Assembly: GCF_001476655.1 (NCBI RefSeq)
Contig: NZ_LDRT01000060.1
Location: forward strand, 1 to 39,291
Length of the DNA: 39,291 bases
From: Microbacterium testaceum
GTDB taxonomy: Bacteria > Actinomycetota > Actinomycetes > Actinomycetales > Microbacteriaceae
Direction: 5' to 3'
Position numbers and translations under genes: made by a program. Shown one piece after another: positions 1 through 8,130 of this stretch; the first letter of the stretch is position 1; each line of letters starts with the position of its first letter. The notes below the pieces were generated by a model. The model did no database searches. It was not told where the DNA came from and saw only the letters and a program-made list of their open reading frames with translations.

Positions 1-19
1 TGAGATGTGAGGCCGGCCT

Positions 20-42
20 CGGCTCACGGCGGAGGTGAGCCG
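20..42 (-). terminator. Hairpin downstream of the glycan operon
   Basis: Perfect 8-bp stem (20-27 with 35-42) and 7-nt loop, 38 nt past the stop of the minus-strand beta-galactosidase gene. It could end that operon. No clear U-tract is visible, so an intrinsic terminator is only a moderate call. Confidence 0.45.
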
Positions 43-79
43 TCACACGCAGTCGGCGGGGACGCGCGGGCCGGGGTGG

Positions 80-3031
80 CTAGTCGAACACCACCGTCCA
101 CGACACCGCGCGGGGCCAGAGGGCGTAGCGCGGCAGCACGTCGGGGCCGCAGGCGCGGGAGCCGAGGCCGTGCTGGGCCGCGTCGAGGTACAGCCAGAGG
201 CCGCGCGAGGGCGGGAGCTCGTGCGCGTGGGCGACGCCGGTGCGTTCCTGGGCGGTGTGGCGGTCGAGCTGGAAGCCGGGCAGGCCGGTCGAGCCGGACG
301 CCACCGCGCGCAGGTGCAGCGGGCCGAGGTCGAGCGAACGCAGGCCCGGGCGATGCCCGGTCTCCTGCGGGCGGCCGTAGGCGACGCCGAGCGCATCGAC
401 ATCCGCCGCGAAACGACCGACGTACGCGGCCTCGGCGCTGTCGGGATACGACTCCGCCGGTCCCGTGCCGAACCAGTGCGCGCGCTCTCCGGCGAGGGCG
501 GCGGGGAGCCCGAAGCGTGCGCCGACGCGGGGCCACGTGCAGTCCCAGGGGCCGAAGGGGCGGATGTCGGTGTGCAGCCGCAGCCCGTCGCCGTCGAGCC
601 GCCACGAGAACGTGGTCTCGATGCCCTGCGCGCTGTGGGCGGCCATCGACCGCACACGCTGCACGAGGCCGTCGTCGCTGCGCTCGACCGACAGCACCCG
701 GTGCTGCAGACGGTCGAGGCCGCGCTCGAGCCAGCGCACCGACGACGCCGGTGTGTCCTCGTCGCCGCGCCCGTGGGTGAGGGCGGGATCTGCCGTCTCG
801 TAGGATCCCTGCCCGTCGAGCTGGTCGTTCTCGGTGGGCGCGCGCCAGAGTTCGGGGAGCGGACCCGAGACCTCCAGGTCACGCCAACGCACGAGCCCGC
901 CGCGCCGGTCGAACACGGCGTCGCCCAGGGCGTCACCGCGCCAGCCGCCCGTGGCCGCTCGCGCCGGCCGAGGGGCGGCGGCGTGCAGCTGTGCCTGGGC
1001 GCGCGAGACGACGTGACCGGCGGGGGCCCACGCGGATCCCTCGCGCAGCGCGGCTTCGAGGGTCACCCAGCGTTCGGTCGTGGCATCCGGGATCTCGGGC
1101 AGCTCGATGACCCCCTCGTCACCCGGGGCCAGAGCCGGCAGGTCGAGCGTGCCCGACGACACGGGGATGCCGTCGTCCTCGGCGCGCCACTGCAGTTCCA
1201 GGTGCGCGGTGCCGAGCGTGTGCTGTCGGTTGCGCACCCGCCACGAGCGCTCCCCGAGGTGCTCGAGCGTCACGGGCGCCCAGACCGCGGCGAGCTCGCC
1301 GAGGCCGGGCGAGGGGGTGCCGTCCGACAGCACGAGCCCGTCCATCAGGTAGACGCCGTCGTGCACGGGCTCGCCGAAGTCGCCGCCGTACGCGAAGAAC
1401 TCGGTGCCGTCGTCGGTACGGGCGCGGATGCCGTGATCCCGCCACTCCCACACGAAACCGCCGTGCAGCCGCGGGTACGCCTCGACGAGCGACTCGTAGT
1501 CGGCGAGAGAGCCGGGCCCGTTGCCCATCGCGTGCGCGAACTCGCACAGCACGAAGGGCTTCGCGCGCTGGCGCGCTCCTTCGGCCGGGCCGATCTCGTG
1601 CACGGGCATGGTCTGCTCGCCGCAGACCGAGGCGATCTCCTCGAGCGTCGGATACATGCGCGAGTACACATCGGTGTACGCCCCGCCGTAGTCGCCCTCG
1701 TAGTGGATCGGTCGGGAGTCGTCGCGCTCGCGGATCCATCCGGCCATCTCGGCGAGATTGCGCCCGGTCCCCGACTCGTTGCCGAGCGACCACATCACGA
1801 CGCTCGCGTGGTTCTTGTCGCGCTCGATCGTGCGACGGGCGCGGTCGAGGCATGCGGCCCGCCAGGCGGGGTCGTCGGCGGGGTTTCCCGTCCACTCCAC
1901 GTCCCAGAAGCCGTGCGTCTCGAGGTCGCACTCCAGCACGACCCAGAAGCCGAGCTCGTCGGCCAGCTCGAGCACTCGCGGGTGCGGCGGCTGGTGCGCG
2001 GTGCGGATCGCCGTGATGTTGTGCCGGCGCATGAGCTCCAGCTCGCCCCGCACGTACTCCTCGTCGAAGACGCGTCCGCGATCGGGGTCGGTCTCGTGCC
2101 GGTTGACGCCACGGAAGATCAGCGGGCGCCCGTCGGCGAGCAGGCGGTCGCCGACGACCTCGACGCGGCGGAAGCCGACGCGCAGGCGCACGGTCTCGGC
2201 ATCCGTCGACACGTCCACGTCGTAGAGGCGGGGCGTCTCGGCCGTCCAGGCGTCGACCGCGTCGATCGTCAGCGGGACGATCTCGGACGGCGCGGTCCAG
2301 GTCTCGTCGATGCCCAGCTCGGGTACCCGTACGGTCACCGGCCAGCCGCCGCGGGGGCGCACGTCGAGAGTGCCCGCTCCGGTCGCGGGGTCGCGGTCGC
2401 CGCGGGCGAAGACGTCGTCGAGGCCGTTCGCGGGGCGCCCCTGCAGGGAGACGCTGCGGAAGATGCCCGGGAGCCACCACTGGTCCTGGTCCTCGAGGTA
2501 GCTGGCGGCCGACCACTGGTGCACGCGCACGGCGAGCACGTTCTCGCCGTCGACGAGGTGATCGGTGATGTCGAACTCGGTCATCAGCCGGCTGCCGGTG
2601 AACCAGCCGATCTCGGCGCCGTTCACCCACACGGTCGCGAGCGACTCCACTCCCTCGAAGCGCAGGAGCGTGCGTCCTCCGGCACAGAACGAGGGATGCC
2701 ACTCGAACACGCGCCGGTGGTCGCCCGTCGGGTTGGCGTCGGGCACGTGCGGCGGGTCCAGCGGGAACGGGTACCGGATGTTCGTGTACGTGGGGTGCCC
2801 GTGGCCGTGCAGTCCCCAGTGCGAGGGGACGGGGATCCGGTCCCACCCCGACACGTCGGCATCGATCGCCGCGAACGGGGGCGGCCCGTCGACATCGTCG
2901 CCCGGATCGGCGTCGTGCAGGCGGAACGCCCACTCGCCGTCGAGGCTCTGCACGGGCGCGTCGGAACGGAGCCAGGCGCGCGGGGCGAGACGGGTGTCGG
3001 ATCCGGGTGCGGAGTCGCCGAGGTGCGTCAT
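80..3031 (-). CDS. lacZ: GH2 beta-galactosidase, LacZ type
   Basis: Cytoplasmic glycoside hydrolase of 983 aa that should remove terminal beta-galactosyl residues by a retaining mechanism. The order is the full LacZ one: sugar-binding jelly roll, Ig-like domain, TIM barrel, second Ig-like domain and a C-terminal small-chain domain. The acid/base lies in WSLGNESG (E419) and the nucleophile in LCEFAHAMGN (E497). Their 78-residue spacing is close to E. coli LacZ (E461/E537). No signal peptide is seen, so it acts on imported sugar. The start is the ATG at 3029-3031, overlapping the nagB stop as ATGA; this is the last gene of a six-gene coupled chain. GH2 also includes beta-mannosidases and glucuronidases, but the small-chain domain and CEFAHAMGN favour beta-galactosidase. 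The natural substrate is unknown. Confidence 0.9.
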   Translation of the reverse strand: MTHLGDSAPGSDTRLAPRAWLRSDAPVQSLDGEWAFRLHDADPGDDVDGPPPFAAIDADVSGWDRIPVPSHWGLHGHGHPTYTNIRYPFPLDPPHVPDANPTGDHRRVFEWHPSFCAGGRTLLRFEGVESLATVWVNGAEIGWFTGSRLMTEFDITDHLVDGENVLAVRVHQWSAASYLEDQDQWWLPGIFRSVSLQGRPANGLDDVFARGDRDPATGAGTLDVRPRGGWPVTVRVPELGIDETWTAPSEIVPLTIDAVDAWTAETPRLYDVDVSTDAETVRLRVGFRRVEVVGDRLLADGRPLIFRGVNRHETDPDRGRVFDEEYVRGELELMRRHNITAIRTAHQPPHPRVLELADELGFWVVLECDLETHGFWDVEWTGNPADDPAWRAACLDRARRTIERDKNHASVVMWSLGNESGTGRNLAEMAGWIRERDDSRPIHYEGDYGGAYTDVYSRMYPTLEEIASVCGEQTMPVHEIGPAEGARQRAKPFVLCEFAHAMGNGPGSLADYESLVEAYPRLHGGFVWEWRDHGIRARTDDGTEFFAYGGDFGEPVHDGVYLMDGLVLSDGTPSPGLGELAAVWAPVTLEHLGERSWRVRNRQHTLGTAHLELQWRAEDDGIPVSSGTLDLPALAPGDEGVIELPEIPDATTERWVTLEAALREGSAWAPAGHVVSRAQAQLHAAAPRPARAATGGWRGDALGDAVFDRRGGLVRWRDLEVSGPLPELWRAPTENDQLDGQGSYETADPALTHGRGDEDTPASSVRWLERGLDRLQHRVLSVERSDDGLVQRVRSMAAHSAQGIETTFSWRLDGDGLRLHTDIRPFGPWDCTWPRVGARFGLPAALAGERAHWFGTGPAESYPDSAEAAYVGRFAADVDALGVAYGRPQETGHRPGLRSLDLGPLHLRAVASGSTGLPGFQLDRHTAQERTGVAHAHELPPSRGLWLYLDAAQHGLGSRACGPDVLPRYALWPRAVSWTVVFD

Positions 3032-3849
3032 CGGTCCTCTCGGAGGGCGTCGAGGTCGGCGACGACGGTGACGTCGGGATGCCGCTGCAGGAAGGAGGCG
3101 GGATTGTCGGCCGTGACCGGCCCGAGGAGAGCGGAGCGGAGGGCGGCGGCCTTCGCGGCGCCGGAGGCGACGAGCACGATCCGCCGGGCCGCGAGGATGG
3201 TCGCCACGCCCTGGGTCATCGCGTGCGTGGGAACCTGCGCGAGGTCGCCGTCGAAATGCTCGGCGTTGGCGCGGCGGGTGCTCTCGTCGAGTTCGACCAC
3301 GCGCGTGCGGGTCTCGGCATCCGAACCCGGCTCGTTGAACCCGATGTGTCCGTTGCGGCCGATGCCGACGATCTGCAGGTCGACCCCGCCGGCTTCGATG
3401 ATCGCGCGCTCGTACGCCTCGGCGTCGGCGGCGGAGGAGCCGCTCGGCACCCGGACACGATCGTTCGGGATGCCGAGGGGCTCGGCGATCACGGACCGCA
3501 CGTAGGCCGCGTACGAGCGGGGGTCGTCGGCGGGGAGGCCGACGTACTCGTCGAGGGCGAACAGGCGCAGGCCGTCGGGGGCGGGGTTCTGGTCGGTGTC
3601 CCGTCCCGTCGACGGGCTCAGGGACCTTGGGCTCAGGGACCTCAGGCGCAGGGAGCTCTCGCGGCGGCGGATGAGGGCGGCGTAGAGCGCGAGCGGGGAG
3701 GAGCCGGTCGCCACCCCCAGCACACCGTCGCGCGGGACCGTCGCGACGAGATCGGCGGCGACCTCGCCGATCTCGTCGGTCGCGCACACCACCACGCGCG
3801 TGGTCGGCGAGGCGGGTTTGAGCGGCGCGTCGAGGGTGGTCTCACTCAC
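3028..3849 (-). CDS. nagB: Glucosamine-6-phosphate deaminase with an internal repeat insertion
   Basis: Converts glucosamine-6-phosphate to fructose-6-phosphate and ammonia, feeding amino sugars into glycolysis. 273 aa. Family marks are GVATGSSPLALY near the N-terminus, LDEYVGLP (catalytic D100) and GRNGHIGFNEPGS (H168 and E173, spaced as H143/E148 of E. coli). The GTG start (3847-3849) overlaps the upstream permease stop as GTGA. Odd point: residues about 64-79 are three in-frame pentapeptides (SLRLR, SLSPR, SLSPS) in the loop between the first helix and the DEY strand. This explains the roughly 28-residue offset of the catalytic Asp from E. coli D72, together with a longer N-terminus. The reading frame is intact, so the enzyme is probably functional. 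It indicates that the operon's substrate carries hexosamine. Confidence 0.9.
   Translation of the reverse strand: MSETTLDAPLKPASPTTRVVVCATDEIGEVAADLVATVPRDGVLGVATGSSPLALYAALIRRRESSLRLRSLSPRSLSPSTGRDTDQNPAPDGLRLFALDEYVGLPADDPRSYAAYVRSVIAEPLGIPNDRVRVPSGSSAADAEAYERAIIEAGGVDLQIVGIGRNGHIGFNEPGSDAETRTRVVELDESTRRANAEHFDGDLAQVPTHAMTQGVATILAARRIVLVASGAAKAAALRSALLGPVTADNPASFLQRHPDVTVVADLDALREDR
3605..3658. repeat. 15-bp tandem repeat plus palindrome inside nagB
   Basis: Two 14-bp identical units GGGCTCAGGGACCT (3614-3627 and 3629-3642) are followed by a degenerate third unit (3644-3658), giving a 15-bp period that stays in frame. A perfect 12-bp palindrome CCCGTCGACGGG (3605-3616) adjoins them. On the minus strand the block resembles the GGTCCCTGAGCCTGTCGAAGGG repeat that I recall as common between genes in Microbacteriaceae; that link is from memory. 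Confidence 0.75.
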
Positions 3850-4742
3850 TTGATGGCACCCTTGGCGATGTCGCCGATGAACTGGCGCGCGCCGATGAGG
3901 AACACGATGAGCAGCGGCAGCACGGCCAGCAGCGCACCCGCCATGACCATGCCGTAGTCCTGCCCGAAGGCGGTGTTCAGCTGGGCCATCGCGACTTGGA
4001 GGGTCACCTGGTTGGGGTTGGTCATGACGACCAGCGGCCAGAGGTAGTCGTTCCACGCGGCGATGAAGGTGAAGATGCCGAGGAAGCCGAGACCGGGACG
4101 GATGAGCGGCAGGCACACCGTGAACCACTGGCGGAAGAAGCCCGCGCCGTCGAGTACGGAGGCATCCATCAGCTCGTCCGGAATCGACGAGACCATGTAC
4201 TGCCGCAACCAGAAGATGCCGAAGGCGTTGGCCGCGGCCGGCACGATGAGCGCCTGCAGGTGACCGACCCAGCCGAGGTTGACCATGGTGATGAACTGCG
4301 GGATGACCGACAGCTGCATCGGAAGCATGAAGGTGACCAGGGTGATCGTGAAGAGCGTCCGACGCAGCGGGAACTCGAACTTCGCGAAGGCGAACGCGGC
4401 GAGCGAGTCGAACACCAGCACGAGGAACGTCACGCTGCAGGCGACGATGATCGTGTTCATCAGCGAACCGGCGAAGTCGATGCGGGAGAACACCGCGCCG
4501 ATGTTGTCGAACAGACGCGGACCCGGAATGAACGTGGGAGGTGTCGTGTAGATGTCGCTCGTGGAGTTGCTGGCCATGACGACCAGCCAGTACAGCGGGA
4601 ACAGCGAGATGACCGCGCCGAGGGTGAGCGCCCCGTAGAGCAGCGCGCGCCCGGGCGTCGCCTTGCGACGGCGCCGCAGCGGCACGCCCGCCGTGGTGAT
4701 GTGCTCGGTGATCGTGGCGGGCGGGGGCGTCGTGAGGGTCAT
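3846..4742 (-). CDS. Sugar ABC transporter permease, MalG type
   Basis: Inner-membrane subunit of a CUT1-family carbohydrate importer, 298 aa. It has an N-terminal cytoplasmic stretch, a first membrane segment at about residues 32-55, and about six segments in all. The cytoplasmic EAA-type loop lies around DELMDASVLDGAGFFRQW, where the ATPase docks. The ATG at 4740-4742 overlaps the stop of the partner permease as ATGA, and its own stop overlaps the nagB GTG. No ATPase gene is present in this operon, so it probably shares a housekeeping MsiK/MalK-type ATPase encoded elsewhere, as is usual for actinobacterial CUT1 systems. Confidence 0.9.
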   Translation of the reverse strand: MTLTTPPPATITEHITTAGVPLRRRRKATPGRALLYGALTLGAVISLFPLYWLVVMASNSTSDIYTTPPTFIPGPRLFDNIGAVFSRIDFAGSLMNTIIVACSVTFLVLVFDSLAAFAFAKFEFPLRRTLFTITLVTFMLPMQLSVIPQFITMVNLGWVGHLQALIVPAAANAFGIFWLRQYMVSSIPDELMDASVLDGAGFFRQWFTVCLPLIRPGLGFLGIFTFIAAWNDYLWPLVVMTNPNQVTLQVAMAQLNTAFGQDYGMVMAGALLAVLPLLIVFLIGARQFIGDIAKGAIK

Positions 4743-5707
4743 GCGCGGGCCTTCTCTTCCTTCTTCCCGGCGGTGAAGCGCCAGCTGATGATGGTGAAGA
4801 TCACGACGATGAGGAACACGCCCCACGCGATCGCGGCGCCGTAGCCGAAGCGGTTGTAGCTGAATGCCTGCTGGTAGAAGTAGAGGACCATCGTCAGGCC
4901 GCCCTGGCCGGCGCCGCCGCTGTTGGGGTTGGTCGTACTCGAGCTCGCCGTGAGCACTTGCGCCTCGGTGAAGCTCTGCATGCCGGTCACGGTCGAGACG
5001 ACGAGCACGAAGATGATGGTCGGACGCAGCAGGGGAAGCGTGATCGAGAAGAAGCTGCGGATGGGACCGGCGCCGTCGAGCTTCGCGGCCTCGTAGACCT
5101 CGCCGCCGATCGACTGCATACCGGCGAGGAAGATGATCGCGTTGTACCCGGTCCACTGGTAGGTGATGAGGATCGAGATCGTGAGCTGGATGCCGAACGG
5201 CGTCGACAACCACTGCACTCCGGGCAGGCCCAGGGCGTGCAGGAAGGAGTTGGCGAGGCCGAAGTTCTCACCGAAGATCGACCCGAAGAGCACGGCCATC
5301 GCCACGACCGAGGTGATGTTCGGCACGAAGTAGGCGATGCGGAAGGCCGTGCTGAAGCGGACGGCGTTGTTCAGCATCGCGGCGACGGCGATCGCGATCG
5401 CGAGCATCGGGAACGTCGACAGCGCGAAGATCACGAAGGTGTTGCGCACCGACAGCCAGAACGTGGCGTCCGAGAAGAGACGCGTGTAGTTGTCGATTCC
5501 CGCCCACTGCGCCGCGCCCAGCCCGTTCCAGTCCTGGAACGACAGGACGAGAGAGTACAGCGTGGGGAAGAGGCCGAAGCCGAGGAACAGCAGGAAGAAC
5601 GGCGCGACCGCGACGTACATCGGCCAGTGCCGGATCAGGCCCCGGCCCCGGGGGCGCGCGCTGGGGCGCACCCCCGAGGCGGTCATGACGCGCGTGGCGG
5701 ATGTCAC
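4739..5707 (-). CDS. Sugar ABC transporter permease, MalF type
   Basis: Partner permease of the CUT1 importer, 322 aa. The basic N-terminus (RPSARPRGRG) is followed by a first membrane segment at about residues 29-53 and about five more. The EAA-type loop reads GEVYEAAKLDGAGPIRSF. The chosen GTG start (5705-5707) overlaps the stop of the binding-protein gene as GTGA; an in-frame ATG seven codons later is possible, but the overlap pattern of this operon favours the GTG. It forms the heterodimeric channel with the MalG-type protein encoded directly downstream. Confidence 0.9.
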   Translation of the reverse strand: MTSATRVMTASGVRPSARPRGRGLIRHWPMYVAVAPFFLLFLGFGLFPTLYSLVLSFQDWNGLGAAQWAGIDNYTRLFSDATFWLSVRNTFVIFALSTFPMLAIAIAVAAMLNNAVRFSTAFRIAYFVPNITSVVAMAVLFGSIFGENFGLANSFLHALGLPGVQWLSTPFGIQLTISILITYQWTGYNAIIFLAGMQSIGGEVYEAAKLDGAGPIRSFFSITLPLLRPTIIFVLVVSTVTGMQSFTEAQVLTASSSTTNPNSGGAGQGGLTMVLYFYQQAFSYNRFGYGAAIAWGVFLIVVIFTIISWRFTAGKKEEKARA

Positions 5708-6978
5708 TTAGAGCGCTCCCACACCTGCTGGGCGGCGGCGAGGGCGTCGTTCCAGGCCTGCTGCGGGTCCTTGCCCTGCGACTGCACGTTGGCGAGCTCG
5801 GTGATGAAGGGCGCCTGGAGCTCGTTGTCGATCGGGCTGGTGTAGCTGATCGGCATGTTCTCGGACGCCGTCTTGAACACGTCCGTGGTCACCTGTCCGC
5901 CGAAGAACGCGTCGGGCTCCTGCAGGGCGGGCTCGCTGAGCGCGGCGGTCGACGAGGGGAAGTTGCCGACCTCGGTGTACGTGGTCGCCTGGTTCTCGGC
6001 ATCCAGGAGGTAGTCGACGATCTTGATCGCCTCGTCCTTGTTGCCGGTCGCGGCGGGGATCGTCAGGAACGATCCGCCGATGTTGGCGGGACCGCCGGGC
6101 ATCGCGGTGACGTTCCACTTGCCCGAGGTGTCGGGGGCGTTGCTCTTCAGGTCGCCCTGGTACCAGGCGGCACCGAGGAGGGTCGGGAGCGTGCCGTTGT
6201 TGACGGCGGCGGCCCAGTCGGGGCTGCCGTCCTGAATACCGGCGACGAGACCGCGCTGGTTCGCCTCGATCGCGGTGTCCCACGCCTTCTTGACCTGTGC
6301 ACTGTCACCGAGGAATTGGCCGTCCTGCGACACCATCTTCGTCTCCCCCTGGCCCATGACCTTGGTGAAGACATCTTCGAGCGACACCTCGAGGTAGGCG
6401 CCGGTGGCGGCCTTGAGCTTCTCGCCGAAGGCGAAGTAGTCGTCCCACGTCTTGGTGGCGGCGGCGACGGCGGCCGGATCCGTGGGCAGTCCCGCGGCGG
6501 CCAGCACGTCTGTGCGGTAGTAGAGGGCGGTCGGACCGATGTCGGTGGGGAGGCCGATCAGCTTTCCGTCGGGGGTGGTGGCCTCGGCGAGCTTCCAGTC
6601 GGGGAAGTCGGAGAGCTTGTCGTCGATGCCGAGGGTCTTGAGGTCGGTGAAGAGGTCGGCCTGCTGCAGGAAGTAGGGCATGTCCTCGCCCTTGATCCCG
6701 GTGATGGTGGGGATGCCGCTGCGACCGGTGAAGACGGTGACGAGCTTCTGCTTGACGTCGTCGCCGATCGTGGTGACCTCGATCTTGTCGTCGGGGAACT
6801 GGCTCTTGGCCGAGTCCAGCACGCTCTGGCCGAGGCCGCCGGACCAGGTCCACAGGGTCACGGGGCCGTCGGACGAGCCGCCGGAACCGCCCGAGCAGGC
6901 CGAGAGGGACGCAGCAGCGGCGACCGCGACGGCGACGGTGCCGATCGCGCGTCGGTAACGCGGGGTGAGGGTCATCAT
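5704..6978 (-). CDS. Sugar-binding lipoprotein of the ABC importer
   Basis: Extracellular solute-binding protein, family 1 (SBP_bac_1), 424 aa. The N-terminus has basic residues, a hydrophobic stretch and the lipobox LSAC with the lipidated cysteine at C28, followed by a Gly/Ser linker. The mature part starts VTLWTWSGG and contains LIGLPTDIGPTALYYRTD, typical of oligosaccharide-binding members. It captures the sugar outside the membrane and hands it to the two permeases encoded next. The start at 6976-6978 overlaps the kinase stop as ATGA; a second in-frame ATG follows at once. The ligand cannot be read from sequence. The neighbouring GH2, GH38 and NagB suggest a galactose-, mannose- or hexosamine-containing glycan. 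Confidence 0.92.
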   Translation of the reverse strand: MMTLTPRYRRAIGTVAVAVAAAASLSACSGGSGGSSDGPVTLWTWSGGLGQSVLDSAKSQFPDDKIEVTTIGDDVKQKLVTVFTGRSGIPTITGIKGEDMPYFLQQADLFTDLKTLGIDDKLSDFPDWKLAEATTPDGKLIGLPTDIGPTALYYRTDVLAAAGLPTDPAAVAAATKTWDDYFAFGEKLKAATGAYLEVSLEDVFTKVMGQGETKMVSQDGQFLGDSAQVKKAWDTAIEANQRGLVAGIQDGSPDWAAAVNNGTLPTLLGAAWYQGDLKSNAPDTSGKWNVTAMPGGPANIGGSFLTIPAATGNKDEAIKIVDYLLDAENQATTYTEVGNFPSSTAALSEPALQEPDAFFGGQVTTDVFKTASENMPISYTSPIDNELQAPFITELANVQSQGKDPQQAWNDALAAAQQVWERSK

Positions 6979-8000
6979 GGGTGGTTCACTCCTTGAGTCG
7001 GGTGCGAGGTGAGGAAGAGGGAAAAGGAAGAAGCGCTGTCGTGCAGCGCGTCGCGGAGGAAGGCGAACCGGGTCGGGTCGGCGGCCGCCGGGTGGGCGTC
7101 GAGCCAGGGGAGCAGCTCGTCGAGACGGGGAGCAGCGGCGGCGCCGCCGGGGCGCGACACGGTGATGGCCGCGACGAGGGTGGCGAACTCGACCCGCTCG
7201 CGCAGCGACCAGTCCGTGAGCTCGGCGGCGGCGAGAGCGCCTCCGAACACGTCGCCGGCGCCCGTGGCATCCACGAAGTCGATGGCGACGGCGTCGATCT
7301 CGACCTCGTCACCCGCCGCGGAGTCGACGGCGAGGGCGCCGTGTCCGCCGCGGGTGACGACGGCGAGGGGCACTCGCTCGGCGAGGGAGCGCGCGGCGCG
7401 GCGGGCGTCGTCGGTGCGGGTGTAGGCGCGGGCCTCGGCCTCGTTGGGAAGGAAGGCGTGGCACCCCTCGAGCACCTCGAGAGCCGCGGCATCCCATTGT
7501 TCGTCGGCGTCCCAGCCGACGTCGGCGAAGACTTTCGTGCCTCGCCGGGCGCGTTCGCGGATCCACGGCGAGACCGAGTCGTCGAGGTGCAGCGCCGCGA
7601 CGGGGGTGAAGGGGGCGTCCCGCAGGAGGGATGCCAGGGGAGCGGCGGGCCGACCTCCGGTCACGAGGGCGCGATCGCCGTCGTAGTTCATCGCGGCGGT
7701 GACGGGCAGGCCCCAGTCGGAGACTTCGCGGATCGCGTCGACGATGCCCTCATCGACCAGCCGTTCGCGGACGAGGCGGGACAGCGGGTCGGATCCCGCG
7801 TCGGCGACCAAGGCGGTGGGCACGCCGAGGCGTGCGGCCGCGATCGCGTAGTTGGCGATACCGCCCGGGCCCCAACCGAACGCGGGGGTCCAGTGCTCCT
7901 CGCCGAGGCGCGGGGCGCCGTCGAGGTCGGCGAAGACCAGATCGAGGAAGAGCTGCCCGGCCGTCAGGAGGCGGGGCGTGGGACCGGATGCGACTGTCAT
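6975..8000 (-). CDS. PfkB-family carbohydrate kinase
   Basis: Ribokinase-fold sugar kinase, 341 aa, first gene of the transport operon. An N-terminal sugar-binding part with GPGGIANYAIAAARLG is followed by the C-terminal signature DATGAGDVFGGAL, whose GAGD aspartate (D250) is the expected catalytic base. The start is the ATG at 7998-8000 because AGAGGAGGGG lies just upstream; a GTG farther out (8037-8039) has no such site. It would phosphorylate a monosaccharide released from the imported glycan. The exact sugar is open: PfkB members act on fructose, tagatose-6-P, ribose, ketodeoxygluconate and others. Confidence 0.85.
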   Translation of the reverse strand: MTVASGPTPRLLTAGQLFLDLVFADLDGAPRLGEEHWTPAFGWGPGGIANYAIAAARLGVPTALVADAGSDPLSRLVRERLVDEGIVDAIREVSDWGLPVTAAMNYDGDRALVTGGRPAAPLASLLRDAPFTPVAALHLDDSVSPWIRERARRGTKVFADVGWDADEQWDAAALEVLEGCHAFLPNEAEARAYTRTDDARRAARSLAERVPLAVVTRGGHGALAVDSAAGDEVEIDAVAIDFVDATGAGDVFGGALAAAELTDWSLRERVEFATLVAAITVSRPGGAAAAPRLDELLPWLDAHPAAADPTRFAFLRDALHDSASSFSLFLTSHPTQGVNHP

Positions 8001-8041
8001 CGGCCCCTCCTCTCTGCGGTGACGATCGGGGCGTTTCACCG

Positions 8042-8119
8042 TTTATAGCATTCGTCGCTCAGGAACGCGCAAATATTTGCGTGTAAATATTTTGTTACTG
8101 AGCGATTTTGAGCGATAAG
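8042..8119. promoter_or_regulatory. Divergent promoter and DeoR-type operator region
   Basis: For the plus strand, TTGTTA (8092-8097) with a 16-bp spacer and GATAAG (8114-8119) is a possible promoter, and AAGGTG before the ATG a ribosome site. Its spacer is filled by two TGAGCGAT copies exactly 10 bp apart (8099-8106, 8109-8116). A third, inverted copy TGAGCGAC lies at 8054-8061, between the minus-strand -10 TATAAA (8042-8047) and upstream sequence. An imperfect 20-bp palindrome (8065-8084, core CGCAAATATTTGCG) sits midway. The layout fits repression in both directions by the DeoR protein encoded at 8131. Confidence 0.65.
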
Positions 8120-8130
8120 GTGATCGCATC

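Noticed and set aside
1..20. GAGATGTG at the left edge resembles part of a Nextera adapter.
   Set aside because: Only eight bases match and the following bases diverge at once; chance is enough.
35..3505. Very long open frame on the plus strand opposite the GH2 and nagB genes.
   Set aside because: No stop codons on the opposite strand is common at 70% GC. Its translation is Arg/Gly/Val/Glu-rich with no domain, while the minus strand has clear catalytic motifs.
3605..3658. Frameshift or pseudogene call for nagB because of the repeat.
   Set aside because: The repeat is a multiple of three and all catalytic residues downstream remain in frame.
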